Below are positions 1-8,465 of a DNA stretch of 64,000 nt, in pieces. The position numbers and the translations under genes are program-made. Below the pieces are notes generated by a model. It was not told the origin of the DNA. It made no database searches and worked only from the letters and a program-made list of their open reading frames with translations. The DNA comes from Lysobacter_I brunescens (lineage in GTDB: Bacteria; Pseudomonadota; Gammaproteobacteria; Xanthomonadales; Xanthomonadaceae): positions 62,001 to 126,000 of the forward strand of contig NZ_JBHTIF010000003.1 of assembly GCF_042677005.1 (NCBI RefSeq). Direction: 5' to 3'. Within the stretch, counting starts at the first letter, position 1. Each line of letters opens with the position of its first letter.

Positions 1-1
1 A

Positions 2-190
2 CAGCAGATGCATGCGCTGCTGCCTGGGTCCCGACTGGAGATCCTGGACAGGGCCGGCCATGTTGCGAATTTCGAGCAGGCCGATGCGTTCAACCGGCTA
101 GCGATCGATTTCCTGCGCGAGAGCGCATCGGCGCGGACTCAGGTCGCAGGCCCGCCTACGGAGCGCGGGACGCCGATGCCAGTCGCGTGA
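2..190 (+). CDS. alpha/beta hydrolase, C-terminal fragment
   Basis: The gene enters from the left edge, so only about 62 codons are visible. The segment with GHVANFEQ followed by an amphipathic helix ending in DFL matches the C-terminal end of alpha/beta-fold hydrolases, where this His is normally the catalytic base and the last helix packs on the core. A low-complexity tail of about 20 residues follows. The substrate cannot be inferred. The end overlaps the convergent minus-strand gene by about 35 bases. Confidence 0.7.
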   Translation, partial: QQMHALLPGSRLEILDRAGHVANFEQADAFNRLAIDFLRESASARTQVAGPPTERGTPMPVA

Positions 191-461
191 TCGCCGCGAT
201 TCCGGCCTCCATGCGCACGCGTGTGGCCGGGTTCGCAGAGTGCACGCGCACGACGGGCGGCACGAAGCCGCGCGTGACCACGGCTTCCTCGATCCACGCG
301 ATCACGTCGTAACCCGTGCCACGCGCGTCGTCGCCGAGGTCGTGGTCGAGGCTGATCTCGACCACGTTGCCGGTATCGAGCAATGCAATCGCTTCATCGG
401 GCCAGTAGACGCGGGTCCAGCCCTCGGGCGTGGCGCGTTCGTCGTCGAGGTAGATGCGCAT
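156..461 (-). CDS. cyclic-phosphate-processing receiver-like (cREC) protein
   Basis: This 101-residue protein matches the cREC family, REC-fold domains proposed to process or sense cyclic phosphates. Visible family features are the N-terminal LDDER acid patch, the P-x-GW segment, the central LDHDLGDD acidic motif, and GTGYDVIAWIEE. No output domain is attached. The ATG at 461 begins directly at the conserved MRIYLDDER. A TTG at 473 would add four residues and overlap the stop of the upstream serine hydrolase, suggesting translational coupling. The biological role of stand-alone cREC proteins is poorly known. Confidence 0.7.
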   Translation of the reverse strand: MRIYLDDERATPEGWTRVYWPDEAIALLDTGNVVEISLDHDLGDDARGTGYDVIAWIEEAVVTRGFVPPVVRVHSANPATRVRMEAGIAAITRLASASRAP

Positions 462-469
462 GCGAGTGT

Positions 470-1636
470 TCAAGGTTTCAGCAGATGTCGGAAGACGCTG
501 CGCCGGATCCCGCGCAGTGGCAGGCCAGGATGACCGTCGACGTTGAACAGGCAGGCGTAGGTCAGGCGCGAAGGCACATGCGTGGCGAGAAAGGCGGTGA
601 AGCCGGCGATGCCGCCATGATGCTGCACGATCAGACTCCCGTCCCGGGTCGAACGGTCAAGGAACAGCCCGAGACCGTACTGCGTCTCGCCCATTGCACT
701 GTCGCGTTCGGAAAAACGATGTTCACTCGAATTGCGGCCATCGCGCAGCTTCCCCGGCGTGATCATCGCTGTCAGCGATGAGGGCGCGACTACCCGCCCC
801 GAAAACAATGCGTCATGCCATCGGCACAGGTCGCGAACGGTCGAGCGCATGGCGCCTGCCGCACCTGCCTGCGTCACGTCGAGGTGCATCGCGTTCACGA
901 ACGGCGGTGTGCCGCTTTCCGTTGGGGAATAGCCGCTGGCACGGCCCGCCACCACCTCCGAGGCATCGTCGAATGCGGATCGGTGCAGGTCGAGCGGATG
1001 GAGCAAGAGCGCTCTGGCAGCCGTCGCGAGGGGTGTGCCCGTGACTTTCTCGATGATCGCGCCGATGACGATGTAGTTCGCATTGCTGTAGAGCCAGGCG
1101 CCGCCGGGTTCGAAGTCGAACGTGGTGGCCTGCTTCGCGATCCTGTCCGCCAGTTCGACCTGTGAGCTGGCCGATGCGATCGATACATCGGCCTCCTCGT
1201 GCAGGCCAGCGGTGTGATTCAGCAACTCGCGGATCGTGAACGAAGGATGGGAGCCGAAAGACGGGAGGAATCTGCCGGCTTTGTCGTCGAGCGACAACTC
1301 GCGGGCATCGACCAGTTTCAGGATTGCGCCTGCGGCGAATTGCTTGGTCAGGGATCCGATCCTGAACGCGCTGTCGCTGGATGCAGGTGTTGAGGTTTCC
1401 AGGTTGGCCATGCCGACGCTGCGTGCATAACGTTCACGGCCGTCCTGCCATACAGCGAGCGAGACTGCCGGTGAACTCCGGTCCGCCATGGCGCTGTCCA
1501 GCAATCCATCGAGGGCGGCGCTGTCGAGCGCATCGGTTGCTCCTGTCGACTTGCCGGCGGAAAAGACGTCCGGAATCGCGGCGCCGGCGAACAATGCAGA
1601 GGTTGCGGCGATGAAGCGGCGGCGTGGGACATGCAT
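470..1636 (-). CDS. serine hydrolase, class C beta-lactamase/PBP-like family
   Basis: A 388-residue exported serine hydrolase of the AmpC/esterase EstB superfamily. The start at 1636 gives a twin-arginine-like leader (MHVPRRRF followed by a hydrophobic Ala-rich stretch). An earlier in-frame start near 1714 would only add an unrelated N-terminus. The nucleophile motif SLTK is at residues 95-98, YSN at 183-185, and an HHGG motif near the C-terminus takes the place of the KTG box. The family includes esterases, peptidases and lactamases, and nothing here fixes the substrate. The stop touches the possible TTG start of the downstream cREC gene, so the pair may be co-transcribed. Confidence 0.8.
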   Translation of the reverse strand: MHVPRRRFIAATSALFAGAAIPDVFSAGKSTGATDALDSAALDGLLDSAMADRSSPAVSLAVWQDGRERYARSVGMANLETSTPASSDSAFRIGSLTKQFAAGAILKLVDARELSLDDKAGRFLPSFGSHPSFTIRELLNHTAGLHEEADVSIASASSQVELADRIAKQATTFDFEPGGAWLYSNANYIVIGAIIEKVTGTPLATAARALLLHPLDLHRSAFDDASEVVAGRASGYSPTESGTPPFVNAMHLDVTQAGAAGAMRSTVRDLCRWHDALFSGRVVAPSSLTAMITPGKLRDGRNSSEHRFSERDSAMGETQYGLGLFLDRSTRDGSLIVQHHGGIAGFTAFLATHVPSRLTYACLFNVDGHPGLPLRGIRRSVFRHLLKP

Positions 1637-1679
1637 GTCGATTCGATCCGTGTCGAGGAAAGGAGGTCGCCTGCGTTCG

Positions 1680-2687
1680 TCAGACCTTGTAGAACCCGCG
1701 ATACCACTCGACAAAATTCCTCACCCCCACCTCGATCGGCGTATCCGGCGAATAGCCGGTGTCGCGGGCGAGGGCGCTGACGTCGGCGGCGGTGTCGGGT
1801 ACGTCGCCGGGCTGCAGGGGCAGCAGGTTCATGGTCGCCTTGCGACCCAGACAGTCTTCCAGCACTTCGATGTAGCGCAGCAGCTGCACCGGGTTGTTGT
1901 TGCCGATGTTGTAGACACGGTACGGCGCCGAGGACGTGGCGGGCGTCGGGTTCAGCGGGTCGTGGGTCGGGTCGGGGCCGGGCACGCGATCGAGGGTGCG
2001 GATCACGCCTTCGACGATGTCGTCGATGTAGGTGAAGTCGCGGGTGTGCCTGCCGTGATTGAACACGTCGATGGGTTCGCCGGCGAGGATCTTCTTCGTG
2101 AACAGGAACAGTGCCATGTCCGGGCGGCCCCAGGGGCCGTAGACGGTGAAGAAGCGCAGGCCGGTGGTCGGCAGGCCGAACAGGTGGCTGTAGGTGTGCG
2201 CCATCAGCTCGTTGGCCTTCTTGCTGGCCGCGTACAGGCTGACCGGATGGTCGACGCTGTCCTCGACCGCGAACGGCAGCTTGCGGTTGGCGCCGTAGAC
2301 CGAGCTGGACGAAGCGTAGACCAGGTGTTCGATACCGCGATGACGGCAGGCTTCGAGGATGTTGAGGAAACCGACGATGTTGCTGTCGACGTACGCGTGC
2401 GGGTTTTCCAGCGAATAGCGCACGCCGGCCTGCGCGGCGAGGTTGACCACGCGCTCGGGCTTGAAGCTGTCGAACGCCGCTTCCAGCGTCGCACGGTCCT
2501 CCAGCGAGCCCTGCACGAACGAGAACCCGGGCAGCGGCGTCAGCCGCGCGAGACGTGCGTCCTTCAGGGCCGGGTCGTAGTAGTCGTTGAGGTTGTCGTA
2601 GCCCAGCACCGTGTCGCCACGGGCGATCAGGCGTTCGGTGAGCTTGGAGCCGATGAAGCCGGCGGCGCCGGTGACGAGAACGCGCAT
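1680..2687 (-). CDS. UDP-glucuronate 4-epimerase, SDR family
   Basis: A 335-residue extended short-chain dehydrogenase/reductase. It has the NAD-binding GxxGxxG at residues 7-13, a Ser-rich active-site segment (ASSSSVYG, about 125-132) and the catalytic Y152-x3-K156. The segments LAAQAGVRYSLENP, YGPWGRPDMA and NHGRHTRDFTYIDD are typical of UDP-glucuronate 4-epimerases (CapI/LpsL type), which interconvert UDP-glucuronate and UDP-galacturonate for polysaccharide assembly. The start at 2687 begins exactly at the Rossmann strand. It lies next to a UDP-sugar dehydrogenase gene on the same strand, separated by a G/C-run inverted repeat. Confidence 0.88.
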   Translation of the reverse strand: MRVLVTGAAGFIGSKLTERLIARGDTVLGYDNLNDYYDPALKDARLARLTPLPGFSFVQGSLEDRATLEAAFDSFKPERVVNLAAQAGVRYSLENPHAYVDSNIVGFLNILEACRHRGIEHLVYASSSSVYGANRKLPFAVEDSVDHPVSLYAASKKANELMAHTYSHLFGLPTTGLRFFTVYGPWGRPDMALFLFTKKILAGEPIDVFNHGRHTRDFTYIDDIVEGVIRTLDRVPGPDPTHDPLNPTPATSSAPYRVYNIGNNNPVQLLRYIEVLEDCLGRKATMNLLPLQPGDVPDTAADVSALARDTGYSPDTPIEVGVRNFVEWYRGFYKV

Positions 2688-2755
2688 GGGGATGCCTCTG
2701 GGAAACCGGCGTCTATTGTAGAACCGTGGGGCGGGCGTACGACTGCGTCGCACGT

Positions 2756-2922
2756 AAATCCCCCCGCCAACGCTGCGCGTTGTCGCCCCCCTTTTGCAAA
2801 GGGGGCGTGTCGCCGGAGCGTGGCGAGTTCCGCCAAGGTTGCGCGGCTTTCCGCAAATGGTGTCGCGTTTTTCGGCGGCTGTGAGGCGTTCCCCCCTTTG
2901 CAAAAGGGGGGCAGGGGGATTT
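2756..2922. repeat. intergenic inverted repeat with C/G runs around TTTGCAAA
   Basis: Two palindromic cores (about 2785-2806 and 2891-2911) each consist of a C-run, a TTTGCAAA-like centre and a G-run. They are flanked by AAATCCCCC on the left (from 2756) and GGGGGATTT on the right (to 2922), so the whole block is itself an inverted repeat of about 165 bases. Such elements are common between genes in xanthomonads. The intervening 80 bases carry no supported gene. A transcription-terminating or mRNA-folding role between the two sugar-nucleotide genes is possible but unproven. Confidence 0.75.
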
Positions 2923-2938
2923 GCCTTTCGCTGTTGCC

Positions 2939-4243
2939 TTACAGCCGCCCGTCCACCTGATCGCGGGGCAGCAGCCCCTTCACGTCGAACAGCACGGCGC
3001 CGGGTTTGCCGAAGCGACGGATGCCCTCGACGCCGAGATCAGCGAATTCACGGTGCGAGACCGCCAGGATCACGGCGTCGTAGGCGCCTTCGTCCGGTTC
3101 GACGGTCATGCTGAGGCCGTATTCCTCGTGGGCGAGGTGCGAATCGACCCAGGGGTCGTGCACGTCGACCTGTGCGTTGTAGCTGCGCAGCTCGGCGAGG
3201 ATGTCGACCACGCGGGTGTTGCGCAGGTCGGGGCAGTTTTCCTTGAAGGCGAGGCCGAGCACGAGGATCCGCGCGTTGGCCGTAGGCAGGCCGCGACGGG
3301 TCATTTCCTTGATCGTACACTGCGCGACGTGCTGGCCCATGCCGTCGTTGATGCGGCGGCCGGCGAGGATCACGTCGGGGTGGTAGCCGATCTGCTGCGC
3401 CTTGTGCGTGAGGTAATAGGGATCGACGCCGATGCAGTGGCCGCCGACCAGGCCGGGCTTGAACGGCAGGAAGTTCCACTTGGTGCCCGAGGCGGCCAGC
3501 ACTTCGTGGGTGTCGATGCCGAGGCGGTGGAAGATCAGCGACAGTTCGTTGATGAGCGCGATGTTGACGTCGCGCTGGATGTTCTCGATCACCTTGGCCG
3601 CTTCCGCCACGCGGATGCTGCTGGCCTTGTGCGTGCCGGCGCGGATGATGCTGGCGTACAGCGCGTCGACGAAATCGGCGACCTCGGGCGTGGAGCCGGA
3701 GGTGACCTTCATGATCGTTTCGAGGCGATGCTGGTGGTCGCCCGGGTTGATGCGCTCGGGGCTGTAGCCGGCGTAGAAGTCGACGTTGAAGGTCAGGCCC
3801 GATTCGCGCTCGACGATCGGCACGCAGGTTTCCTCGGTCGCGCCCGGATAGACGGTCGATTCGTAGATCGCGATGCCGCCCTTGCGGATCGCGCGGCCCA
3901 CGGTGCGGCTGGCCGATTCCAGCGGGCGCAGGTCGGGGCGCTTGTACTCGTCGATCGGCGTCGGCACGGTCACGATGAAGACATTGCAGCCTGCCAGGTC
4001 CGTCGCGTCGCAGCTGAAGGACAGCTGGTCGGCGGCGCGCAGTTCGTCCTCGCTGGTTTCGAGGGTGCGGTCGTGGAAGGTCTTGAGTTCGGCGACGCGC
4101 TGGGTATCGATGTCGAAGCCGACCACCGGATAGCGCTTGCCGAAGGCCGCAGCGAGCGGCAGGCCGACATACCCCAGGCCGATGATGGCGATGCGGACGC
4201 GATCGGGACTGCTGGGGTCCAGGGAGGGGAGTACGGCCTGCAT
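2939..4243 (-). CDS. tviB: UDP-N-acetylhexosamine 6-dehydrogenase (TviB/WbpO type)
   Basis: A 434-residue nucleotide-sugar dehydrogenase that would oxidise UDP-GlcNAc or UDP-GalNAc to the uronic acid with two NAD. The N-terminal Rossmann motif IGLGYVG is at residues 21-27, the central helix carries the EAAKVIENIQRDVNIA signature (about 214-229), and the catalytic Cys is C270 in GLVGGHCIGVDPYYL. The sequence resembles the TviB/WbpO/VipA subgroup more than UDP-glucose dehydrogenase. Substrate choice is inferred from that resemblance. The neighbouring epimerases suggest capsule, O-antigen or exopolysaccharide precursor supply. Confidence 0.85.
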   Translation of the reverse strand: MQAVLPSLDPSSPDRVRIAIIGLGYVGLPLAAAFGKRYPVVGFDIDTQRVAELKTFHDRTLETSEDELRAADQLSFSCDATDLAGCNVFIVTVPTPIDEYKRPDLRPLESASRTVGRAIRKGGIAIYESTVYPGATEETCVPIVERESGLTFNVDFYAGYSPERINPGDHQHRLETIMKVTSGSTPEVADFVDALYASIIRAGTHKASSIRVAEAAKVIENIQRDVNIALINELSLIFHRLGIDTHEVLAASGTKWNFLPFKPGLVGGHCIGVDPYYLTHKAQQIGYHPDVILAGRRINDGMGQHVAQCTIKEMTRRGLPTANARILVLGLAFKENCPDLRNTRVVDILAELRSYNAQVDVHDPWVDSHLAHEEYGLSMTVEPDEGAYDAVILAVSHREFADLGVEGIRRFGKPGAVLFDVKGLLPRDQVDGRL

Positions 4244-4459
4244 CGTGCGCTGTTCCGGGAAGTCTTGAACGTGTGGGAGGAAAGTCTAGCAGTCGGGTTG
4301 CCGGCAACGGCGCGATGCCGCACCATGGCCGCCGCCGTGACGGGCGTTGGCAGAAGGGACGCGGAAAGTGCGTTCATCCGGCCATTCCACGATGCGATCG
4401 CCATCTGGCGATGCATCATGCCTGCCCCGGCTTCTGTCCACGAACGGAAATCCTCTTCG

Positions 4460-5476
4460 ATGCGAGTCCTTGTCTGCGGCGGTGCCGGTTACATCGGCAG
4501 CCATACCTGCGTGGCGCTGGCCGAACGCGGCCACGAGGTCGTGGTGGTCGACAACTTCTGCAACAGTTCGCCAGTCGTCGCCGAACGCCTGCAGCGCATC
4601 ACCGGCCGGGCGCCGGACGTCCTCCGCATCGACATCCGTGATGCCCAGACCCTCGGCCGGGTGTTTTCCGGCGACCGTTTCGATGCGGTGATCCACTTCG
4701 CCGCGCTCAAGGCGGTCGGCGAGTCGTGCGAGAAGCCGCTGGATTATTTCGACAACAACATCGCCGGCACGATCGCGCTGCTGAAGGCGATGCAGGCGGC
4801 AGGCGTGCGCCGGCTGGTGTTCAGTTCGTCGGCCACGGTCTACGGCGATCCGGCCTCGGTGCCGATCGACGAGGATGCCGCGCTGTCGGCGACCAATCCC
4901 TATGGCCGCACCAAGCTGGTGATGGAACAGCTGATCGGCGATGTCTGCGCCGCCGACCCCGCATGGCAGGCGATCAGCCTGCGCTACTTCAATCCGGTGG
5001 GCGCGCATCCTTCGGGCCTGATCGGCGAATCGCCCAACGGCATCCCCAACAACCTGATGCCCTACATCTGCCAGGTCGCCGTGGGCAAACGCGAGCGCCT
5101 GCAGGTCTTCGGCGGCGACTGGCCGACCGTCGACGGTACGGGCGTGCGCGACTACATCCACGTCATGGATCTCGCGCAGGCGCACGTGCACGCGCTCGAA
5201 GCGCTGGACGGTGTGCAGGGCCATCTGCCGCTGAATCTCGGCGTCGGGCGTGGCGTCAGCGTGCTGGAACTGGTGCGCGCCTTCGAAGCGGCGAGCGGAC
5301 GCACGGTGCCTTACGCCATCGTCGATCGCCGCGCCGGCGATGTCGCGGCGGTCTATGCCGATCCCGCGCGCGCCGAACGCATCCTCGGCTGGCGCGCCAT
5401 CCGCGATGTCGACGACATGTGCCGCGACGCCTGGCGCTGGCAGTCGATGAATCCCGACGGCTACGCGGACGGCTGA
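4460..5476 (+). CDS. galE: UDP-glucose 4-epimerase
   Basis: A 338-residue extended SDR that interconverts UDP-glucose and UDP-galactose. The NAD motif GGAGYIG starts at residue 7, SSSATVYG is at about 122-129 and the catalytic pair is Y148 and K152. RYFNPVGAHPSG, the VFGGDWPTVDGTGVRDYIHV segment and NLGVGRG are GalE signatures. The reading frame stays open far upstream, antisense to the dehydrogenase gene, but the protein homology begins at this ATG. It is divergent from tviB across about 215 bases. Its last 16 bases overlap the convergent hydrolase gene. Confidence 0.92.
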   Translation: MRVLVCGGAGYIGSHTCVALAERGHEVVVVDNFCNSSPVVAERLQRITGRAPDVLRIDIRDAQTLGRVFSGDRFDAVIHFAALKAVGESCEKPLDYFDNNIAGTIALLKAMQAAGVRRLVFSSSATVYGDPASVPIDEDAALSATNPYGRTKLVMEQLIGDVCAADPAWQAISLRYFNPVGAHPSGLIGESPNGIPNNLMPYICQVAVGKRERLQVFGGDWPTVDGTGVRDYIHVMDLAQAHVHALEALDGVQGHLPLNLGVGRGVSVLELVRAFEAASGRTVPYAIVDRRAGDVAAVYADPARAERILGWRAIRDVDDMCRDAWRWQSMNPDGYADG

Positions 5477-6348
5477 TCCAGACCGGCGGCGAGCGCCCGG
5501 GCCACGGCATCGGAGCGTTGCATCCAGGCGAAATGATCGGCCCGGGTGCCCAGCGTGGATGCGTCGAGCGTGCGGCAGCGCAGTCCGGTCGTGTGCATCT
5601 TGCCGAGCAGGAAATCGAGTGATGATCGCGGTGCCAGCCAGTCGTCGGCGAACAGCACCGCATCCACATCGACCGCGACGGCGGACAGCGCGGTTTCCAG
5701 ATCGCGGCTCATCCCGGCGCCGGCATAGCGGCCGCTGAGCGCCGTGCGCGACCAGTCGCGCATCACGCTGCGGGCCTCCTTGCCGCCGAAGCCGATGGCG
5801 CGGCCGGGCAGGGCGCCCCGACGGTCGGCCAGCCAGGGCAGGAAGCGATAGGCCAGCGGCAGCAGCCAGCGTCGCGGACGCGGGAACGCCGGCCAGTAGG
5901 GCGCGCCGCTGGCGACCAGCCACAGCCGGGAGGAGGCGTCCGGCACTAGTCCGAGCAGGCAGGCGGCGAGCTGCCCGCCGAGGCTGTGTCCGCCGAGGAT
6001 GTGCGGCACGCCCGGCGCACGCGCGTGCATCGCGGCGAGGCTGGCGGGCAGGTCGTGGTCGAGCAGTTCGCGATAGCCCCAGTCGCTGTCGTGGCCGGCG
6101 CGGCGGTCGCTGCTGCCGTGGCCGCGCCATTCGTGCACGAACACCGCGACGCCGCAGCGGTTCAGGGCCTCGGCGAAGGGCAGATAGTGGCGGGCGGCGA
6201 CGCCCAGTGCGGGAATCCACAGCAGGCTGGCGACCGGCCTCTCCGGCTGTCGGACCAGCAGCCGGTAGCGATGGCCGTCGCCGGCTTCGACCGGCAGGCC
6301 GTCGCCCTCGTCGGGACGTTCGGGGTCGAGCGCGTCGGACGATTTCAA
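5461..6348 (-). CDS. alpha/beta hydrolase
   Basis: A 295-residue serine hydrolase of the alpha/beta fold. The nucleophile elbow is GGHSLGG with S122, the oxyanion-strand HEWRGHGSS is at about 72-80, and the probable catalytic His sits in ADHFAWMQ near the C-terminus. No signal peptide is visible. The TTG start at 6348 overlaps the thiD stop as TTGA, arguing for translational coupling. The substrate is unknown. It resembles the loosely defined alpha/beta hydrolases often annotated as putative lysophospholipases or esterases. Confidence 0.75.
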   Translation of the reverse strand: MKSSDALDPERPDEGDGLPVEAGDGHRYRLLVRQPERPVASLLWIPALGVAARHYLPFAEALNRCGVAVFVHEWRGHGSSDRRAGHDSDWGYRELLDHDLPASLAAMHARAPGVPHILGGHSLGGQLAACLLGLVPDASSRLWLVASGAPYWPAFPRPRRWLLPLAYRFLPWLADRRGALPGRAIGFGGKEARSVMRDWSRTALSGRYAGAGMSRDLETALSAVAVDVDAVLFADDWLAPRSSLDFLLGKMHTTGLRCRTLDASTLGTRADHFAWMQRSDAVARALAAGLDQPSA

Positions 6349-7169
6349 GCGCGGTCCGCCGCCCCGAAGTGGTCCAGCACGAGGATGTCGCTGCGCCCCG
6401 GGCGCGTGCCGGTCTTCAGGGCACGGTGCACGTAGGCCGAAGCCGCGTGGCAGGCCTCGTCCAGCGGCAGGCCCAGCGCCAGTTGCGCCGCCAGCGCCGA
6501 GGCCAGCGTGCAGCCGGTGCCGTGTGCGTTGATGTCCAGCCGGGGGTGGTGGATCTCGCGGTGCATGCGGCCGCCGGACTCACGGCGTGCCGCGAACAGG
6601 TCGACCACCTCCGGGCCCGTGTCCAAGTGACCGCCCTTCAGCAGGACCGCGCCCGCACCGAGGTCGAGCAGGTCGTCGCAGGCCTGGCGCATGGCGTCGA
6701 GGTCCGCAATGGGACGGCCGAGCAGGAATTCCGCCTCGGGCAGGTTCGGCGTCACCACGGTCGCCATCGGCAGCATCCGCTTGCGCAGCACCTCGATCGC
6801 GCTGTTGGCCAGCAGCTGCGCGCCGGAGGTGGCGACCATCACCGGGTCGACCACGATGAAGGGCGGGCAGTGCTGGTCGAGCGCCTTGACCACGGCATGG
6901 ATCATGTCGGCGTTGGCGAGCATGCCGATCTTCACCGCCTGGATCCTGAAATCATCGAAGCAGGCGTCGATCTGTTCGCGCAGGAAGGTCGGCTGCGGCA
7001 CTTCCACCGCGGTCACGCCACGCGTGTGCTGCGCGGTCAGCGCCGCGATCGCACTCAGGCCATGCACGCGGTGCGCGGCGAAGGTCTTGAGGTCGGCCTG
7101 GATGCCGGCGCCGCCACCGGAGTCGGAACCGGCGATGGTGAGGACGGAAAAGGGGCGTGAGTTGGGCAT
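6345..7169 (-). CDS. thiD: hydroxymethylpyrimidine/phosphomethylpyrimidine kinase
   Basis: A 274-residue ribokinase-fold enzyme that phosphorylates HMP and HMP-P in thiamine synthesis. The N-terminal VLTIAGSDSGGGAGIQADLKTF is the HMP-binding signature. KIGMLAN, DPVMVATSG, TPNLPEAE and the C-terminal AHGTGCTLASA anion-hole motif follow in family order. The chosen ATG at 7169 gives MPNSRPFSVLTI; an upstream in-frame start would add 12 residues without homology. No TPP riboswitch is recognisable upstream. The downstream hydrolase overlaps its stop. Confidence 0.9.
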   Translation of the reverse strand: MPNSRPFSVLTIAGSDSGGGAGIQADLKTFAAHRVHGLSAIAALTAQHTRGVTAVEVPQPTFLREQIDACFDDFRIQAVKIGMLANADMIHAVVKALDQHCPPFIVVDPVMVATSGAQLLANSAIEVLRKRMLPMATVVTPNLPEAEFLLGRPIADLDAMRQACDDLLDLGAGAVLLKGGHLDTGPEVVDLFAARRESGGRMHREIHHPRLDINAHGTGCTLASALAAQLALGLPLDEACHAASAYVHRALKTGTRPGRSDILVLDHFGAADRA

Positions 7170-7212
7170 GCGGGGATTGTCGCTCGGCAACGGGGGGCTC
7201 CGCACCTCGAAT

Positions 7213-7884
7213 TTACGACAGTTCGTGCCGTTTCCAGTGTCGGTGCGCGACGTAGGCGATGGCGATCGTGCCGGTCAGCACGGCCGGCACCGCCAGCGCG
7301 CGATAGGCCCACAGCCGGAACAGCCAGGCGCCGAGCACCGCACCGATCAGGAAGCCGGCGATGATCAGGGCGCTCAGCCGCAGCCGTCGGGTCTGCAGCG
7401 GCAGCCCGCGCAGCGCATGGCCCAGGCCGATGCCGAGATCGGTAAACATGCCGCTGAGGTGGGTGGTGCGGATCACCGCGCCGCTGTAGGTGGTGGCCAT
7501 CGCGTTCTGCAGGCCGCAGGCCATCGCCGCCGTCCACGCGCCGAGGATCCACTGCCGCTCCAGCATCGGGATCGACGCGAACAGCAGCAGCGACACGCCG
7601 CCCAGCGCGACGCCGTAGCGACGCCCCAGCTTCAGCGTGCTGTCCTGCACGATCAGTCCGCTGAGCATCGCGCCGAGCACGAAGGCCACGATCACGCCGC
7701 CGAGGTGCATGGCCTTGCCGACGTCGGCCATCGACAGGGCATCGCCGAGCAGCGTCGTCGTGCCGGTGAGATGGGTGATCGCCTGGTGCTCGAACCCCAG
7801 GTAGCCGACGACGTTGACCATCCCGCCGATGCACGACAGGGCGAAGGCGCCGATCCACACCCAGCGCGGCAGGTGCACGCCCAT
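7213..7884 (-). CDS. DUF1275 (YoaK-like) membrane protein
   Basis: A 223-residue integral membrane protein with about six hydrophobic helices. The sequence GGMVNVVGYLGF near the start, THLTGTTTLLGDAL, and the later GLQNAMATTYSGAVIRTTHLSGMFTDLG are the characteristic DUF1275 segments. The family's function is unknown, although transport has been suggested. The ATG lies one base after the stop of the preceding GNAT gene, with GGAGG just upstream inside that gene, so the two are probably co-translated. Confidence 0.82.
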   Translation of the reverse strand: MGVHLPRWVWIGAFALSCIGGMVNVVGYLGFEHQAITHLTGTTTLLGDALSMADVGKAMHLGGVIVAFVLGAMLSGLIVQDSTLKLGRRYGVALGGVSLLLFASIPMLERQWILGAWTAAMACGLQNAMATTYSGAVIRTTHLSGMFTDLGIGLGHALRGLPLQTRRLRLSALIIAGFLIGAVLGAWLFRLWAYRALAVPAVLTGTIAIAYVAHRHWKRHELS

Positions 7885-7885
7885 C

Positions 7886-8455
7886 TCAGTCGCCTCCGGC
7901 GTCGGCGGGCGAGGGGGCCAGGTCGCGCGGCAGCAGCGAAAACACCACGGCATCGCAGGCCGCGTCCTGGAACACGATCGCATCGCGCGAGATGCCTTCG
8001 CAGACCGCGCCGAGCTTGATCGCGACGCGCAGGCTGGCGCCGTTGTCAGGCTGGACGAGGATCGCGATGCGCTGCAGGCCGAGGACATCGAACCCGAAGC
8101 GCGCGGCCTGTCGTGCGGCCGCGACGGCCACGCCGCGCCCACGCGCGGCATCGGCGATCCAGTAGCCCATGTGCGCGGAACGATAGGCCGGGATGCGGTG
8201 GTTCAGTCCGATGCCGCCGAGCAGGGCGCCCGATGCGTCGTCGAACACGCCGAAATGATGCTCCTCATCGGCCTCGCGCATCCGCGCGCAATGCGCGATC
8301 CATGCGCGCGCGGTCGCGAGGTCGTAGGCCTCGGTCGCCCACGGCAGCCAGCGCGAGAGTGTCTGCAGCGAGGCGCGGACGGCGCTGTGCAGGGCGTCGG
8401 CATCCTCCGCGCCCAGTGCGCGGAGGTGGAGGCGCGATGGCGCGTCCGTCGACAT
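7886..8455 (-). CDS. GNAT N-acetyltransferase (RimJ/RimL-like)
   Basis: A 189-residue acetyltransferase of the RimJ/RimL branch. Its N-terminal strand-helix reads LHLRALGAEDADAL, and the acetyl-CoA loop appears as the YWIADAARGRGVA segment, followed by FDVLGLQRIAILVQPDN and SLRVAIKLG. This branch modifies N-termini or amino groups of proteins and small molecules; the substrate here is undefined. It is the first gene of a likely pair with the DUF1275 gene and lies 10 bases downstream of the phoH-family gene on the same strand. Confidence 0.82.
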   Translation of the reverse strand: MSTDAPSRLHLRALGAEDADALHSAVRASLQTLSRWLPWATEAYDLATARAWIAHCARMREADEEHHFGVFDDASGALLGGIGLNHRIPAYRSAHMGYWIADAARGRGVAVAAARQAARFGFDVLGLQRIAILVQPDNGASLRVAIKLGAVCEGISRDAIVFQDAACDAVVFSLLPRDLAPSPADAGGD

Positions 8456-8465
8456 GGTCGCCGCG

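Noticed and set aside
1651..1672. AGGAGG-like ribosome site on the plus strand
   Set aside because: No plausible plus-strand reading frame follows; the region codes on the minus strand.
2921..4459. upstream extension of the galE frame
   Set aside because: Antisense to the UDP-sugar dehydrogenase; GalE homology begins at 4460.
6345..7205. TPP riboswitch ahead of thiD
   Set aside because: The upstream region is short and lacks the conserved CUGAGA and ACCUG boxes.
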